Shown here in pieces: positions 23,828 through 30,489 of a stretch of 33,600 nt of DNA. Position 1 is the stretch's first letter; every line of letters begins with the position of its first letter. Origin of the DNA: a virus; the IMG/VR virus record IMGVR_UViG_3300022752_000229, positions 1 through 33,600 of that record; one strand, 5' to 3'. A program made the translations under genes and the position numbers. The notes under the pieces were generated by a model. It worked only from the letters and a program-made list of their open reading frames with translations. It was not told where the DNA came from and did no database searches.

Positions 23828-24359
23828 GATCACGCGAGGCGACGTGCTTGCGTGTTTCGATTTTGCGATCCGGTGCGCTCGACTTCGGCAATACGCAAAC
23901 AGCGGAGGCTGGCGTGGCGGGCTTGCTCCGGCAATGACGCTCTACGCGGGCGTGGCAGTTGATAGCACTGTCGCCGGCATCGTTATCGGCAAGGTTGCTG
24001 AGGTGGCTATGTGCAGGCTTGCTGGCGTGCCCGTTGATTTGGCGTTGCGAGAGCGTGGCGATGGCGGCCGCGACTTGCTTCTGCCTTGCGGGGTAACGCA
24101 GGTGAAAGCCTCGCGGAAGTCATACGAGACGAAGCTAGTCCGCGAGCCTTTCGAGGCGGCCGAATGGTTCGTTTTTGCCACATGGGGTGGGACAACCAGC
24201 ACGGTCGCGATCGACGGATACGCGAGTCGTGCCGCGATGTCTCGCATGGAGGTTGTGTCTTCTGTTCGTGGCGGATGGATGAACCGCGAAGTGCCTGTGT
24301 CTGAGCTGCTGCCCATACGTTCGCTGCTGAAAATCAGGCCAATAGGTGAGGTGCTGTGA
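23778..24359 (+). CDS. PD-(D/E)XK nuclease-like protein
   Basis: The 193-residue product has the spacing of the PD-(D/E)XK nuclease fold: E75 in GKVAEVAMCRL, D99 in GDGGRDLLL and Q108-x-K110 in VTQVKAS, followed by a helix-rich tail. This fold is used by restriction enzymes and by phage exonucleases. ATG 23778 has GGAG at 23767-23770 and overlaps the previous gene by 50 bases. The next gene is a DNA adenine methylase overlapping by one base, so a restriction-like pair is possible; a partner nuclease for RecT is the other option. Confidence 0.65.
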   Translation: MQSEGQGRRPPAPVPVEITRGDVLACFDFAIRCARLRQYANSGGWRGGLAPAMTLYAGVAVDSTVAGIVIGKVAEVAMCRLAGVPVDLALRERGDGGRDLLLPCGVTQVKASRKSYETKLVREPFEAAEWFVFATWGGTTSTVAIDGYASRAAMSRMEVVSSVRGGWMNREVPVSELLPIRSLLKIRPIGEVL

Positions 24360-25261
24360 TGCCGTCAATCATTCGATACCCAGGATCTAAGGCAAAGCTT
24401 GTCCAGAGCATCCGCGGCGCAATGCCGGGATGGATGGTCGGCAACCTATGGGAGCCTCCAGTTGGTGCCATGTACATCGAGCCGTTCTTTGGTTCCGGTG
24501 CCGTTGGGCTAGAACTGCTTGATCACGTTGGCGACTCGATCTCCGTGTGGATCAACGATGCCGACTACGGCATGTATGCCATGTGGAAGTCGATCCAAGA
24601 GCACACCGCAAAGCTCGTGCGGTTTGTCCGCGACTTCGAGCCGACAACCAAATCCTTCTACGAACTAAAGAGCAGCGACGGCACGCCCAGCGGAGACCTT
24701 CCGTTTGACGGGTTCTGCAAGATTGCCCTGCATCGCATGAGCGTCAGCGGGTTCGGGCGCATGGCAGGCGGACCGATCGGCGGGCGAGACCAGGCAGGCG
24801 ACTACACGGTTGGATGCCGGTGGAATCCCGCTTCGGTTGAGCAGGCGATCTACAACGCACGAGCAACGCTTCGGAAGTTTCATTCCGTCCGGATCACCAA
24901 CCTTCACTTCCGCGACGTTTTGGCGCACGCAACGCCAACTTCGCTCATCTACCTCGACCCTCCCTACTACGTGAAAGGTGGGCAGCTTTACGCCCACAAC
25001 ATGAGCCCCGACGAGCACGCCGAAATGGCGACGCTGTTGCGTGAGACTTCGGCAGATTGGCGGCTGTCATACGACGACTGCCAAGAGATCCGAGACCTCT
25101 ATTCATGGGCGGAATTCAAGGAACTGGAAATCCGCTACACGAACGCAGTCACGGACAAGAAGCGGCCCAAGAACCGCGAGCTTCTCATCAGCCCTACGCC
25201 AGGCGAGGTCGATGGCGACTACGCCGGCATGGGTTGGATCGGAAAGGATGGGCAACCGTAA
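24359..25261 (+). CDS. DNA adenine methylase, D12 class
   Basis: The 300-residue product is a Dam-type (D12 class) N6-adenine methyltransferase. Motif I is EPFFGSGAVG at residues 41-50 with the preceding IRYPGSKAKL, and the catalytic motif IV is DPPYY at 200-204. The methyl donor is S-adenosylmethionine. Its start overlaps the stop of the nuclease-like gene, and its own stop overlaps the start of the replication gene, so all three are coupled. It may protect phage DNA from host restriction or mark replication; the target site is unknown. Confidence 0.92.
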   Translation: MPSIIRYPGSKAKLVQSIRGAMPGWMVGNLWEPPVGAMYIEPFFGSGAVGLELLDHVGDSISVWINDADYGMYAMWKSIQEHTAKLVRFVRDFEPTTKSFYELKSSDGTPSGDLPFDGFCKIALHRMSVSGFGRMAGGPIGGRDQAGDYTVGCRWNPASVEQAIYNARATLRKFHSVRITNLHFRDVLAHATPTSLIYLDPPYYVKGGQLYAHNMSPDEHAEMATLLRETSADWRLSYDDCQEIRDLYSWAEFKELEIRYTNAVTDKKRPKNRELLISPTPGEVDGDYAGMGWIGKDGQP

Positions 25262-26172
25262 TGGCCGGTGATTGGGTCAAAATGCGTTCCGCTCTTCTGG
25301 CGAACCCGAAGGTGCACGCCATCGCCAAGGCGATCGGCCGCGATCCTCGGGCCGGGGCTGCCCTCACGACCGGGTTCTCGGGCTGCCCGGACCAGGTGCT
25401 GTCACGTAACGCGTTACGTCACGTCACCGTAACGGCGTTACTGTGCGTGTGGAGCAGCGCAAACGAGCACTCCGTAGACGGTCTGCTGTCGTGCTGCGAC
25501 CTCGAGGACCTGGACGAAATCTCCGGTGTGCCGGGTTTTGGCGACGCCATGCACTCTGTGGGATGGGCCATCCCTGACGAGGCCGGCAAGTGCGTTTCGC
25601 TGCCTAATTTCAGCGAACACAACACCCCAGCGAAGGATCGGACGGGTGCCGAAAGACAGCGCCGATACAGGGAAAACCGTAACGGTGCCGTAACGCCGTT
25701 ACGTAACGCCGTTACGGTAACGCAGAGAAGAGAAGAGAAGAGAAGAGAAGAAGATATACCGGCTGCGCCGGTAGCTACGAGCGAGCCGCCGAAGCGGCGG
25801 ACACGCTCGCAGCCCGCAGGCGGCATCGGGTGGTCTGCTGACGCAGGCTGGGAGGGGATCACGGACGCCGACCGTCAGGAATGGCGTTTGGCGTACCCAG
25901 CGTGCGATCTAACGGGCGAACTGGCCAAGGCCCACTCCTGGCTCAGGGCAAACCCTGCCAAGGCACACAAGAGCAACTGGCGGCGTTTCCTCGTCTCGTG
26001 GCTGACCCGCTCGCAGGATCGTGGCGGCACGAACCGCGAGCCTGGCCGTCGGCCAGACGAGAAGCCGCCCCCGAAGGCATGGAAGGACGAGTACCGCCCG
26101 GCCGCCTACCGCCGGCCACAAGAAGTCGCCGCGCTTGCATCGACGTTGAAACTCAAGGAGGAGGACACATGA
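25261..26172 (+). CDS. Phage replication protein (initiator-like)
   Basis: The 303-residue product begins AGDWVKMRSALLANPKVHAIAKAIGRD, the start of a group of phage replication proteins with an N-terminal helix-turn-helix domain. The middle is low-complexity and basic (RREEKRREED), encoded by five AGAAG repeats, and the C-terminus has a WRLAYPACDLTGELAKAHSWLRANP helix block. The start overlaps the methylase stop. Two clusters of GTAACG/CGTTAC lie inside the gene (25404-25441 and 25677-25722), the layout seen when a phage initiator gene contains its own origin. No helicase loader or primase motif is recognised. Confidence 0.7.
   Translation: MAGDWVKMRSALLANPKVHAIAKAIGRDPRAGAALTTGFSGCPDQVLSRNALRHVTVTALLCVWSSANEHSVDGLLSCCDLEDLDEISGVPGFGDAMHSVGWAIPDEAGKCVSLPNFSEHNTPAKDRTGAERQRRYRENRNGAVTPLRNAVTVTQRREEKRREEDIPAAPVATSEPPKRRTRSQPAGGIGWSADAGWEGITDADRQEWRLAYPACDLTGELAKAHSWLRANPAKAHKSNWRRFLVSWLTRSQDRGGTNREPGRRPDEKPPPKAWKDEYRPAAYRRPQEVAALASTLKLKEEDT
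25404..25441. other. First iteron-like palindrome cluster (origin candidate)
   Basis: ACGTAACGCGTTACGT at 25404-25419 is a perfect 16-bp palindrome, and GTAACG-G-CGTTAC at 25429-25441 is an inverted pair. Together they give four copies of the hexamer. It lies in the first quarter of the replication gene. Confidence 0.6.
25677..25750. other. Second iteron cluster and purine tract (origin candidate)
   Basis: CCGTAACGG at 25677-25685 is followed by two adjacent identical copies of GTAACGCCGTTAC (25690-25702 and 25703-25715) and GTAACG at 25717-25722. A tract of five AGAAG repeats (25726-25750) and AAGATATACC follow, the only easily melted stretch nearby. The arrangement of palindromic repeats beside a simple tract resembles phage replication origins. 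Confidence 0.65.
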
Positions 26173-26390
26173 CCACCACGCAGCCGCCACCCGCAACCGA
26201 CCGCCAGCGAGAGATCCTCGCGTTCGTCCGCGAACGCACCGCGCTCTGCGGCCCGACAGTCCGAGAGATCATGGAGCACTTCGGGTTCCGTTCTCCCAAC
26301 GGTGCGATGTGCCACATCCGCGCCCTGGAGAAGAAGGGGCTGTTGCGTCGCCGTGCCCGTCAGACTCGTGGAATCGAGGTGGTGTCGTGA
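26169..26390 (+). CDS. Stand-alone LexA-type DNA-binding domain
   Basis: The 73-residue product matches only the N-terminal DNA-binding domain of LexA: TDRQREILAFVRERT, then GPTVREIMEHFGFRSPNGAMCHIRALEKKGLLRR. The usual C-terminal S24 peptidase domain is absent, so it cannot self-cleave in the SOS response. AAGGAGG lies at 26155-26161 and the start overlaps the previous stop. It may compete with or mimic the host LexA at operators. The shape of the domain is clear; its role is inference. Confidence 0.8.
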   Translation: MTTTQPPPATDRQREILAFVRERTALCGPTVREIMEHFGFRSPNGAMCHIRALEKKGLLRRRARQTRGIEVVS

Positions 26391-26623
26391 GGCCACGCCG
26401 CCAGGTCTCGCCGCGGGCGATTGCGGACGCATGCCTGCGCCGCGCGTGGGATGACGACGTTGACGACCGCAGCCGGCGTTTGCTCGAGCGGGCGTCGCTT
26501 GTGATCGAGCAGCTGATGGAGCGTGTGACGAGCAACGCCAAGTGTTTGGAGATTGTCGAGGCCGAGTTGGCGTCGCGTAGCTTCCCGCTGCTGGACGACG
26601 AAGACCCGGGGATGGGGCTATGA
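26387..26623 (+). CDS. Small helical acidic-ended protein, unknown
   Basis: A 78-residue product starting at GTG 26387 in overlap with the LexA-type gene. It is rich in Arg at the N-terminus and in Asp/Glu at the end, with one long helix (RRLLERASLVIEQLMERV). No family is recognised. It overlaps the next start by ATGA. Confidence 0.5.
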   Translation: MRPRRQVSPRAIADACLRRAWDDDVDDRSRRLLERASLVIEQLMERVTSNAKCLEIVEAELASRSFPLLDDEDPGMGL

Positions 26624-26865
26624 CCGCAGAACAGTTTGTGCTGATTGCGATTGGCCACCTGACGCTGGCTGGCACGTTCGTGCTGGGCGTTCTGGTTGGT
26701 GTGTCTATGACGAAAGGAAGCGTTGAACATGGGCGCAGTGAAGGACAGGAAGCGTGGTGGCGTCACATTGAGCGTCGCAGATTTGAAGAGTGCTCTCGCC
26801 GCTGTCAGCCCGGCGGTGCCAAGCCGGGCACCGAAGCCTGTGCTGACGAACGTGCGTCTGGGTGA
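26620..26865 (+). CDS. Small membrane protein overlapping the clamp gene
   Basis: The frame encodes 81 residues with one hydrophobic segment (about residues 5-30, VLIAIGHLTLAGTFVLGVLVGV) and a charged tail. It starts by ATGA overlap, but its last 137 bases lie inside the sliding clamp gene in another frame. The part before 26729 looks genuine; the tail may be an overlapping reading frame or a non-selected extension. Function is unknown. Confidence 0.4.
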   Translation: MTAEQFVLIAIGHLTLAGTFVLGVLVGVSMTKGSVEHGRSEGQEAWWRHIERRRFEECSRRCQPGGAKPGTEACADERASG

Positions 26866-27832
26866 CGGGCTCGTAACCGGAACGGACCTCGAGGTGCGGA
26901 TCGACGCCGCCATCGACTACCACGGCGATGCCATGCTGCTGCCGCACGGACGGCTCATGGCGATCCTCAACGCTTCCGGCGGTGACGAGGTGACGCTGGA
27001 GACGAAGGGCCCGTCGTGCGTCGTGCGGTGCGGGTCTGGCACGTGGACGCTGCCTGTCGAGGATGCCGCCGAGTTCCCGACGTGGGAGCCGAAGGACGCG
27101 AAGCCGATCACGCGGCTGCCGGCCGACCAGTTCGCTCGCGCGGTTCGTGGCGTGGCGTTTGCGGCTGACCAGGAGTCAAGCCGGTTCGCCCTCGGGGCGG
27201 TTCTGGTTGACGTGAAGGACGGCGTCGTGAACTTCGTGGCCACGGACGGCCGCCGGCTGTGTGCGTGCGAGATGGAGCACGACCTGGCGGTGGATGACAG
27301 CACGACGCTTGTGCCCAGCCGCGCGATGCAGATCCTGTCCAAGCTGGCGTCGGCTGCCGGAGACGATGCGGTGCAGCTCGAGGCCAACGCGAACGAGCTG
27401 CTGGCCGAGATCGGCGGCACGACCGTCACGGCTCGGCTTACCGATGGCCGGTTCCCGCGGTGGCGTGACGTGATCCCGTCGGATGGCGGCGAGCCGACTA
27501 CGGTGCTGGCCACGGAGTTGCTGTCGGCGACCAGGGCGGCGGCGATCGTGACGAGCGAGCAGTCAAAGGGCGTGCAGTACACGCTCACTGCCGAGGGCAT
27601 CCATTTGCACGGGCAGTCGGCCGAGGCCGGCGAATCGAGCGTGACGTGCGACATCGTGGAGGCCGGGAAGGCGTGCACGGTGAAGCTGGACCCGGTGTTC
27701 GTTCGGGAGTGGCTGTCGGGTCTGCCTGCCGACGGCGAGCCGACGATCAGCATTCAGGCGACCGACGCGCAGTCGGCGGTGGTGCTCCGCACCGACACGT
27801 TTACCGGCGTAATAATGCCGCTGGCGGAGTGA
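26729..27832 (+). CDS. dnaN: DNA polymerase sliding clamp, beta type
   Basis: The 367-residue product is a bacterial-type beta clamp, the ring that holds the replicative polymerase on DNA. The length is normal for the three-domain family. Recognisable parts are TNVRLGDGLVTGTDLEVRI, FALGAVLVDVKDGVVNFVATDGRRL and the C-terminal VVLRTDTFTGVIMPLAE, the last resembling the usual ending in Met-Pro-Leu/Met-x-x. I chose ATG 26729 (AAGGAA at 26714-26719) over TTG 26723. A phage that encodes a clamp without its own visible polymerase may recruit the host replisome. Confidence 0.88.
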   Translation: MGAVKDRKRGGVTLSVADLKSALAAVSPAVPSRAPKPVLTNVRLGDGLVTGTDLEVRIDAAIDYHGDAMLLPHGRLMAILNASGGDEVTLETKGPSCVVRCGSGTWTLPVEDAAEFPTWEPKDAKPITRLPADQFARAVRGVAFAADQESSRFALGAVLVDVKDGVVNFVATDGRRLCACEMEHDLAVDDSTTLVPSRAMQILSKLASAAGDDAVQLEANANELLAEIGGTTVTARLTDGRFPRWRDVIPSDGGEPTTVLATELLSATRAAAIVTSEQSKGVQYTLTAEGIHLHGQSAEAGESSVTCDIVEAGKACTVKLDPVFVREWLSGLPADGEPTISIQATDAQSAVVLRTDTFTGVIMPLAE

Positions 27833-27834
27833 CC

Positions 27835-28143
27835 ATGGAGAACCAGCGAGCGCTGATCCTGACGCAGATGTGGATGGCTGGCGAGAGCGTCGAAGCGATT
27901 AGCACCCGCTTCGACATCTCGGTCAGCACCTTGCGGAAATGGGTACAGAAGTACAAGCTGCCGACCAGGCGTTACTCGGCGTGCGAGCCTGCGTACGATC
28001 CATCGCCGGAAGAGATTGAGCTGATGAAGGCAGAGCTGAAGGCGAGACACATCGCGGAGCGGATGGCCGAAGACGTGTCGAACACGCAGAGCAAGGTGTC
28101 GAAGTGGCGGGCCGGGATCTGTAAGCCTCGAGGTGCGGCGTGA
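27835..28143 (+). CDS. HTH protein, GcrA/resolvase-like helix-turn-helix
   Basis: The 102-residue product starts with a helix-turn-helix (LTQMWMAGESVEAISTRFDISVSTLRKWVQKYKLP), like the short domains of GcrA-type regulators and of some recombinases. A linker with SPEEIELMKAELK follows. The same plan, HTH then a SPE-x-I segment, is seen in the product at 32291-32581, so the two are probably related. It begins 3 bases after the clamp gene. Confidence 0.65.
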   Translation: MENQRALILTQMWMAGESVEAISTRFDISVSTLRKWVQKYKLPTRRYSACEPAYDPSPEEIELMKAELKARHIAERMAEDVSNTQSKVSKWRAGICKPRGAA

Positions 28144-28162
28144 TACTTCACGGTGGTATCGC

Positions 28163-28939
28163 ATGATCTACTTCACTTCCGACCTACATCTCGGCCACGC
28201 GAACATAATCCGCCACTGTGGGCGGCCGTTCGACAACGTGACCGAGATGGACGCGACGATCCTGGCGGCGATCAATGCTGTGGTGCAGCCGGCCGACACG
28301 CTGTGGATTCTGGGGGACTTCGCGTACAGGGGCCGCAGCCCGCATTACTACCGCGACCAGATCGCCTGTCGAGATGTCCGGTTGCTGCTGGGCAACCATG
28401 ACAAGCGATCGCGGTGCGAAGGTGCGGGATTTGCGAGCGTCAACGAGGTGGCCGAGATCACTGTCGGCACGCAGCGAATCTGGATGAGCCACTACCCGCA
28501 CCGCTCCTGGCCCGCGTCGCACCGCGGTTCCTGGAATCTCTACGGCCACGTTCACGGCCGGCTGCGAGCGGATGACGCGCAGCTGCAGGCAAACGCCCTG
28601 GACGTTGGCGTGGACGATGACAGTGCCGCCGGCCCCGCTCCATGGCATCCATGGTCGATGGACGATCTAGCCCGCGTTCTGCCGCGAGTGCGGCCGGCGA
28701 CAGCCGAACAACACCGTGCCACGTTGCCTCCGGCGTGGATGGGGCGGCCCTACTGGGTCGATCCGCCGGGCGGCTGGCGATACGGATTCCCGCGACTGTT
28801 CGACCCGGCGAGGGACGGCAACGTCACGGAGTGGCTGATCCGACACGGCTACCCCGAGACGCTGGCTCGTCAGGGGCTGATTTGCACGATGACCAGCCAT
28901 GATCCAGACATGGAGGCTGACGATGCGACCGGATACTGA
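28163..28939 (+). CDS. Metallophosphoesterase with extra C-terminal domain
   Basis: The 258-residue product begins MIYFTSDLHLGHANI, the standard start for this family. Motifs are D7 and H9 (SDLHLGH), D52 (GDFAY), N78 and H79 (GNHDK), H110 (SHYPHRSW) and H129/H131 (GHVHG). Residues from about 185 onward form an extra part (RPYWVDPPGGWRYGFPRLFDPARDG, then WLIRHGYPETLARQGL) not found in simple members. GTG 28133 in the same frame is an alternative start adding 10 residues. Substrate unknown; it differs from the phosphoesterase at 15289 outside the motifs. Confidence 0.85.
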   Translation: MIYFTSDLHLGHANIIRHCGRPFDNVTEMDATILAAINAVVQPADTLWILGDFAYRGRSPHYYRDQIACRDVRLLLGNHDKRSRCEGAGFASVNEVAEITVGTQRIWMSHYPHRSWPASHRGSWNLYGHVHGRLRADDAQLQANALDVGVDDDSAAGPAPWHPWSMDDLARVLPRVRPATAEQHRATLPPAWMGRPYWVDPPGGWRYGFPRLFDPARDGNVTEWLIRHGYPETLARQGLICTMTSHDPDMEADDATGY

Positions 28940-29489
28940 CACATGCCGCGATCCAGAACTGCTGGCTGCGGAGGTGCGGAGATTGCGGGCGGTGATCGAC
29001 AGTGGCTCACTGACCGACGCGGAGCGACAGGCGATTTGGTGCGCTGCCGAATCGTATGGCGAGAACGACGACGACGCGGAGTGCGCGGCAATCGCTAATA
29101 CGCTGCGGGGGCTGCTGGATAAGCCGTCTCCTGCATCCGCTGGTTCTGTGGGGAGCGAACTATACGGCGGCGGCTTCAACAAGTGGCTTGCCAGCATCGG
29201 CAAGACGCGAGAGACGGCAACAGACGCAGATGACATCCAATGGTTAAAACTTGATAGGCACCGCCTAAACAACCTCTGGCGATGGATTCCGGTGTCGGAG
29301 CGGCTGCCGGATGAGGGTGGTGTGTTCCCCTACGTTCTAGCCAAGATCGGCGGAATGCACTATCCGGCAATAGCAAGGCGCAGCGAGTCAAGTTCAGGTT
29401 GGGTCGAACTGGGTGACCTGAGGATGTTTGCGGCATGGGAGATCACTCATTGGATGCCGCTCCCGGCTACACCAGAGGCCAGCAAGTAG
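28923..29489 (+). CDS. DUF551 protein, apparent two-part fusion
   Basis: The 188-residue product has an N-terminal helical part (about residues 1-67) with LTDAERQAIWCAAESYGEN and ECAAIANTLRGLLDK, and a C-terminal DUF551 domain with WIPVSERLPDEGG and the ending THWMPLP (about 115-184). Between them residues 68-75 (PSPASAGS) are encoded by the right arm of an attC-like repeat (29124-29147). This suggests that two small genes were joined at a repeat site. ATG 28923 has GGAGG at 28912-28916. The function of DUF551 is not known to me. Confidence 0.7.
   Translation: MRPDTDTCRDPELLAAEVRRLRAVIDSGSLTDAERQAIWCAAESYGENDDDAECAAIANTLRGLLDKPSPASAGSVGSELYGGGFNKWLASIGKTRETATDADDIQWLKLDRHRLNNLWRWIPVSERLPDEGGVFPYVLAKIGGMHYPAIARRSESSSGWVELGDLRMFAAWEITHWMPLPATPEASK
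29124..29147 (+). repeat. Orphan right arm of attC-like site (S0)
   Basis: These 24 bases are identical to the right arm of the site at 30839-30924 and end GGTTCT. They lie inside the coding region of the DUF551 gene. No convincing left arm was found close by; a weak match starts at 28954, just after the stop of the previous gene. The DUF551 part behind it may be an absorbed cassette. Confidence 0.55.
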
Positions 29490-29493
29490 GCAC

Positions 29494-29579
29494 AGAACAC
29501 GGAACATCAACAGCCGCGAACGAAGGAGGCGGCAAGCATGAACGATACGAATGAGCGGTCTGTTGCATCGCCTGGTTCT
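29494..29579 (+). repeat. attC-like site S1
   Basis: The left arm 29494-29517 starts AGAAC and the right arm 29555-29579 ends GTTCT. The inner blocks CAACAG/CTGTTG and CCGC/GCGG pair, and T29559 and C29566 in the right arm are unpaired. It starts 4 bases after the stop of the DUF551 gene and contains the ribosome-binding site and ATG of the next gene in its loop. Confidence 0.6.
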
Positions 29580-29807
29580 ACTGGTCGCTGCCTACTGGTG
29601 CTGCGAGCACTTCTTGCCATTGGCTGCACTTCGCCAAGCGTCAACAGCCCGACTAGCCCAACTCCTTATTCGCAATATCCGAAACTCTCGGCCCATTGCC
29701 GCACATGCAAACAGTGCGCAAGCCCAATGAGCGAAAGCGGCGAGGAGCAAAGCCTGTGCGATGAAGGGTTTCGATTGCTGCAGGATGATCTACGACCGGG
29801 CAAATAA
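29538..29807 (+). CDS. Small Cys-containing protein in cassette 1, unknown
   Basis: The 89-residue product has AAGGAGG at 29523-29529 before ATG 29538. The residues SVASPGS are encoded by the right arm of site S1. A hydrophobic stretch (LLVLRALLAIGC) is followed by a Ser/Pro-rich linker and a small Cys cluster (CRTCKQC). The ending CDEGFRLLQDDLRPG is a plausible domain end. No family is recognised, and part of the N-terminus may be non-functional if the repeat was inserted into the gene. Confidence 0.45.
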   Translation: MNDTNERSVASPGSTGRCLLVLRALLAIGCTSPSVNSPTSPTPYSQYPKLSAHCRTCKQCASPMSESGEEQSLCDEGFRLLQDDLRPGK

Positions 29808-29892
29808 GACGCCGCACCGGCCGAACGTCAGCGCTTCATGTTCTGGCTAGCGAATAGCGGTAGGCCGGTGCGGCGCGATCTAAACTCACAGT

Positions 29893-29944
29893 AGAACACG
29901 CAGGATAAGCGGCGGCTCCGCCGTCCGCTTCATCCGCTGGTTCT
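29893..29944 (+). repeat. attC-like site S2 (compact hairpin)
   Basis: The left arm 29893-29916 and right arm 29920-29944 meet across a 3-base loop. Pairs are AGAAC/GTTCT, GGAT/ATCC, AAGCGG/CCGCTT and CGGC/GCCG, with T29924 and C29931 unpaired. It lies in the 248-base gap 29808-30055, which has no other gene. Confidence 0.7.
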
Positions 29945-29960
29945 GTTTCAGGCCACATTC

Positions 29961-30006
29961 GTTGACGCTGATTGACGCTGGTTGAATCTTTGGCGAACGA
30001 TTGACG
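29961..30006 (+). repeat. Short direct repeats with TTGACG
   Basis: GTTGACGCTG at 29961-29970, ATTGACGCTG at 29971-29980 and a further TTGACG at 30001-30006 are tandem or near-tandem. TTGACG resembles a -35 hexamer, but no -10 of quality follows at the right distance. They lie between site S2 and the HTH gene and may be regulator binding sites. Confidence 0.35.
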
Positions 30007-30055
30007 GGCCGCTACGTTGCGACAGGATTCACGCAACACCAAAGGAGACAATGCG

Positions 30056-30400
30056 ATGGAACGACTGATGACCAGGAAGCAGGCGGCCGAGTACCTTGGG
30101 TTTGCACCGCAGACCCTCGCCCGCTACGCATGGCTTCGCAAGGGGCCGCAAACGACTAAGCTCGGGAGGTCTGTGAGGTACAAGCTGGAAGACCTCGAGG
30201 CGTGGATCGCCGAGCAGGGTCGAGAGCGCCCCGTGCAACACCGCAAGCCGGAGCGGTTTCCGATTTGCAGTGGCGTCGTCATTGACGGCGAGCGGTACTA
30301 CAGGGCCGAAGACGTTTTGGAGGCAGCCCGCCAGATCGGGATGGACATTCCGATCATGTCGTTTCGTCACGACGGACTGCTCGCTACGGCCGAGGGTTAG
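30056..30400 (+). CDS. Excisionase/MerR-like HTH protein in cassette 2
   Basis: The 114-residue product starts with the compact winged-helix HTH of excisionase or AlpA-like regulators (MTRKQAAEYLGFAPQTLARYAWLRKGPQTTKLGRSVRYKLEDLEAWI). The C-terminal half, with YYRAEDVLEAARQIG, is a separate small part. AAAGGAG at 30041-30047 precedes ATG 30056. Its stop is 4 bases before the left arm of site S3, as for cassette genes. It is a second candidate for the phage excisionase. Confidence 0.75.
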   Translation: MERLMTRKQAAEYLGFAPQTLARYAWLRKGPQTTKLGRSVRYKLEDLEAWIAEQGRERPVQHRKPERFPICSGVVIDGERYYRAEDVLEAARQIGMDIPIMSFRHDGLLATAEG

Positions 30401-30404
30401 AAAC

Positions 30405-30489
30405 AGAACGACAAGGATAAGCGGCATCGCCGCGAGGATTCACAATCACACAGGAGGTAGAGGCGATGTCCGCTTCATCCGCTGGTTCT
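30405..30489 (+). repeat. attC-like site S3
   Basis: The left arm 30405-30430 and right arm 30463-30489 pair through AGAAC/GTTCT, GGAT/ATCC, AAGCGG/CCGCTT and CATCGC/GCGATG, with T30469 and C30476 unpaired. The loop holds AGGAGG for the next gene and the right arm contains its ATG. Confidence 0.7.

Noticed and set aside
28954-29147. A complete attC-like site S0 using AGAAC at 28954 as its left arm
   Set aside because: Only the first five bases and scattered others pair, the loop would be far longer than in S1-S4, and the left part encodes an ordinary helix of the protein.
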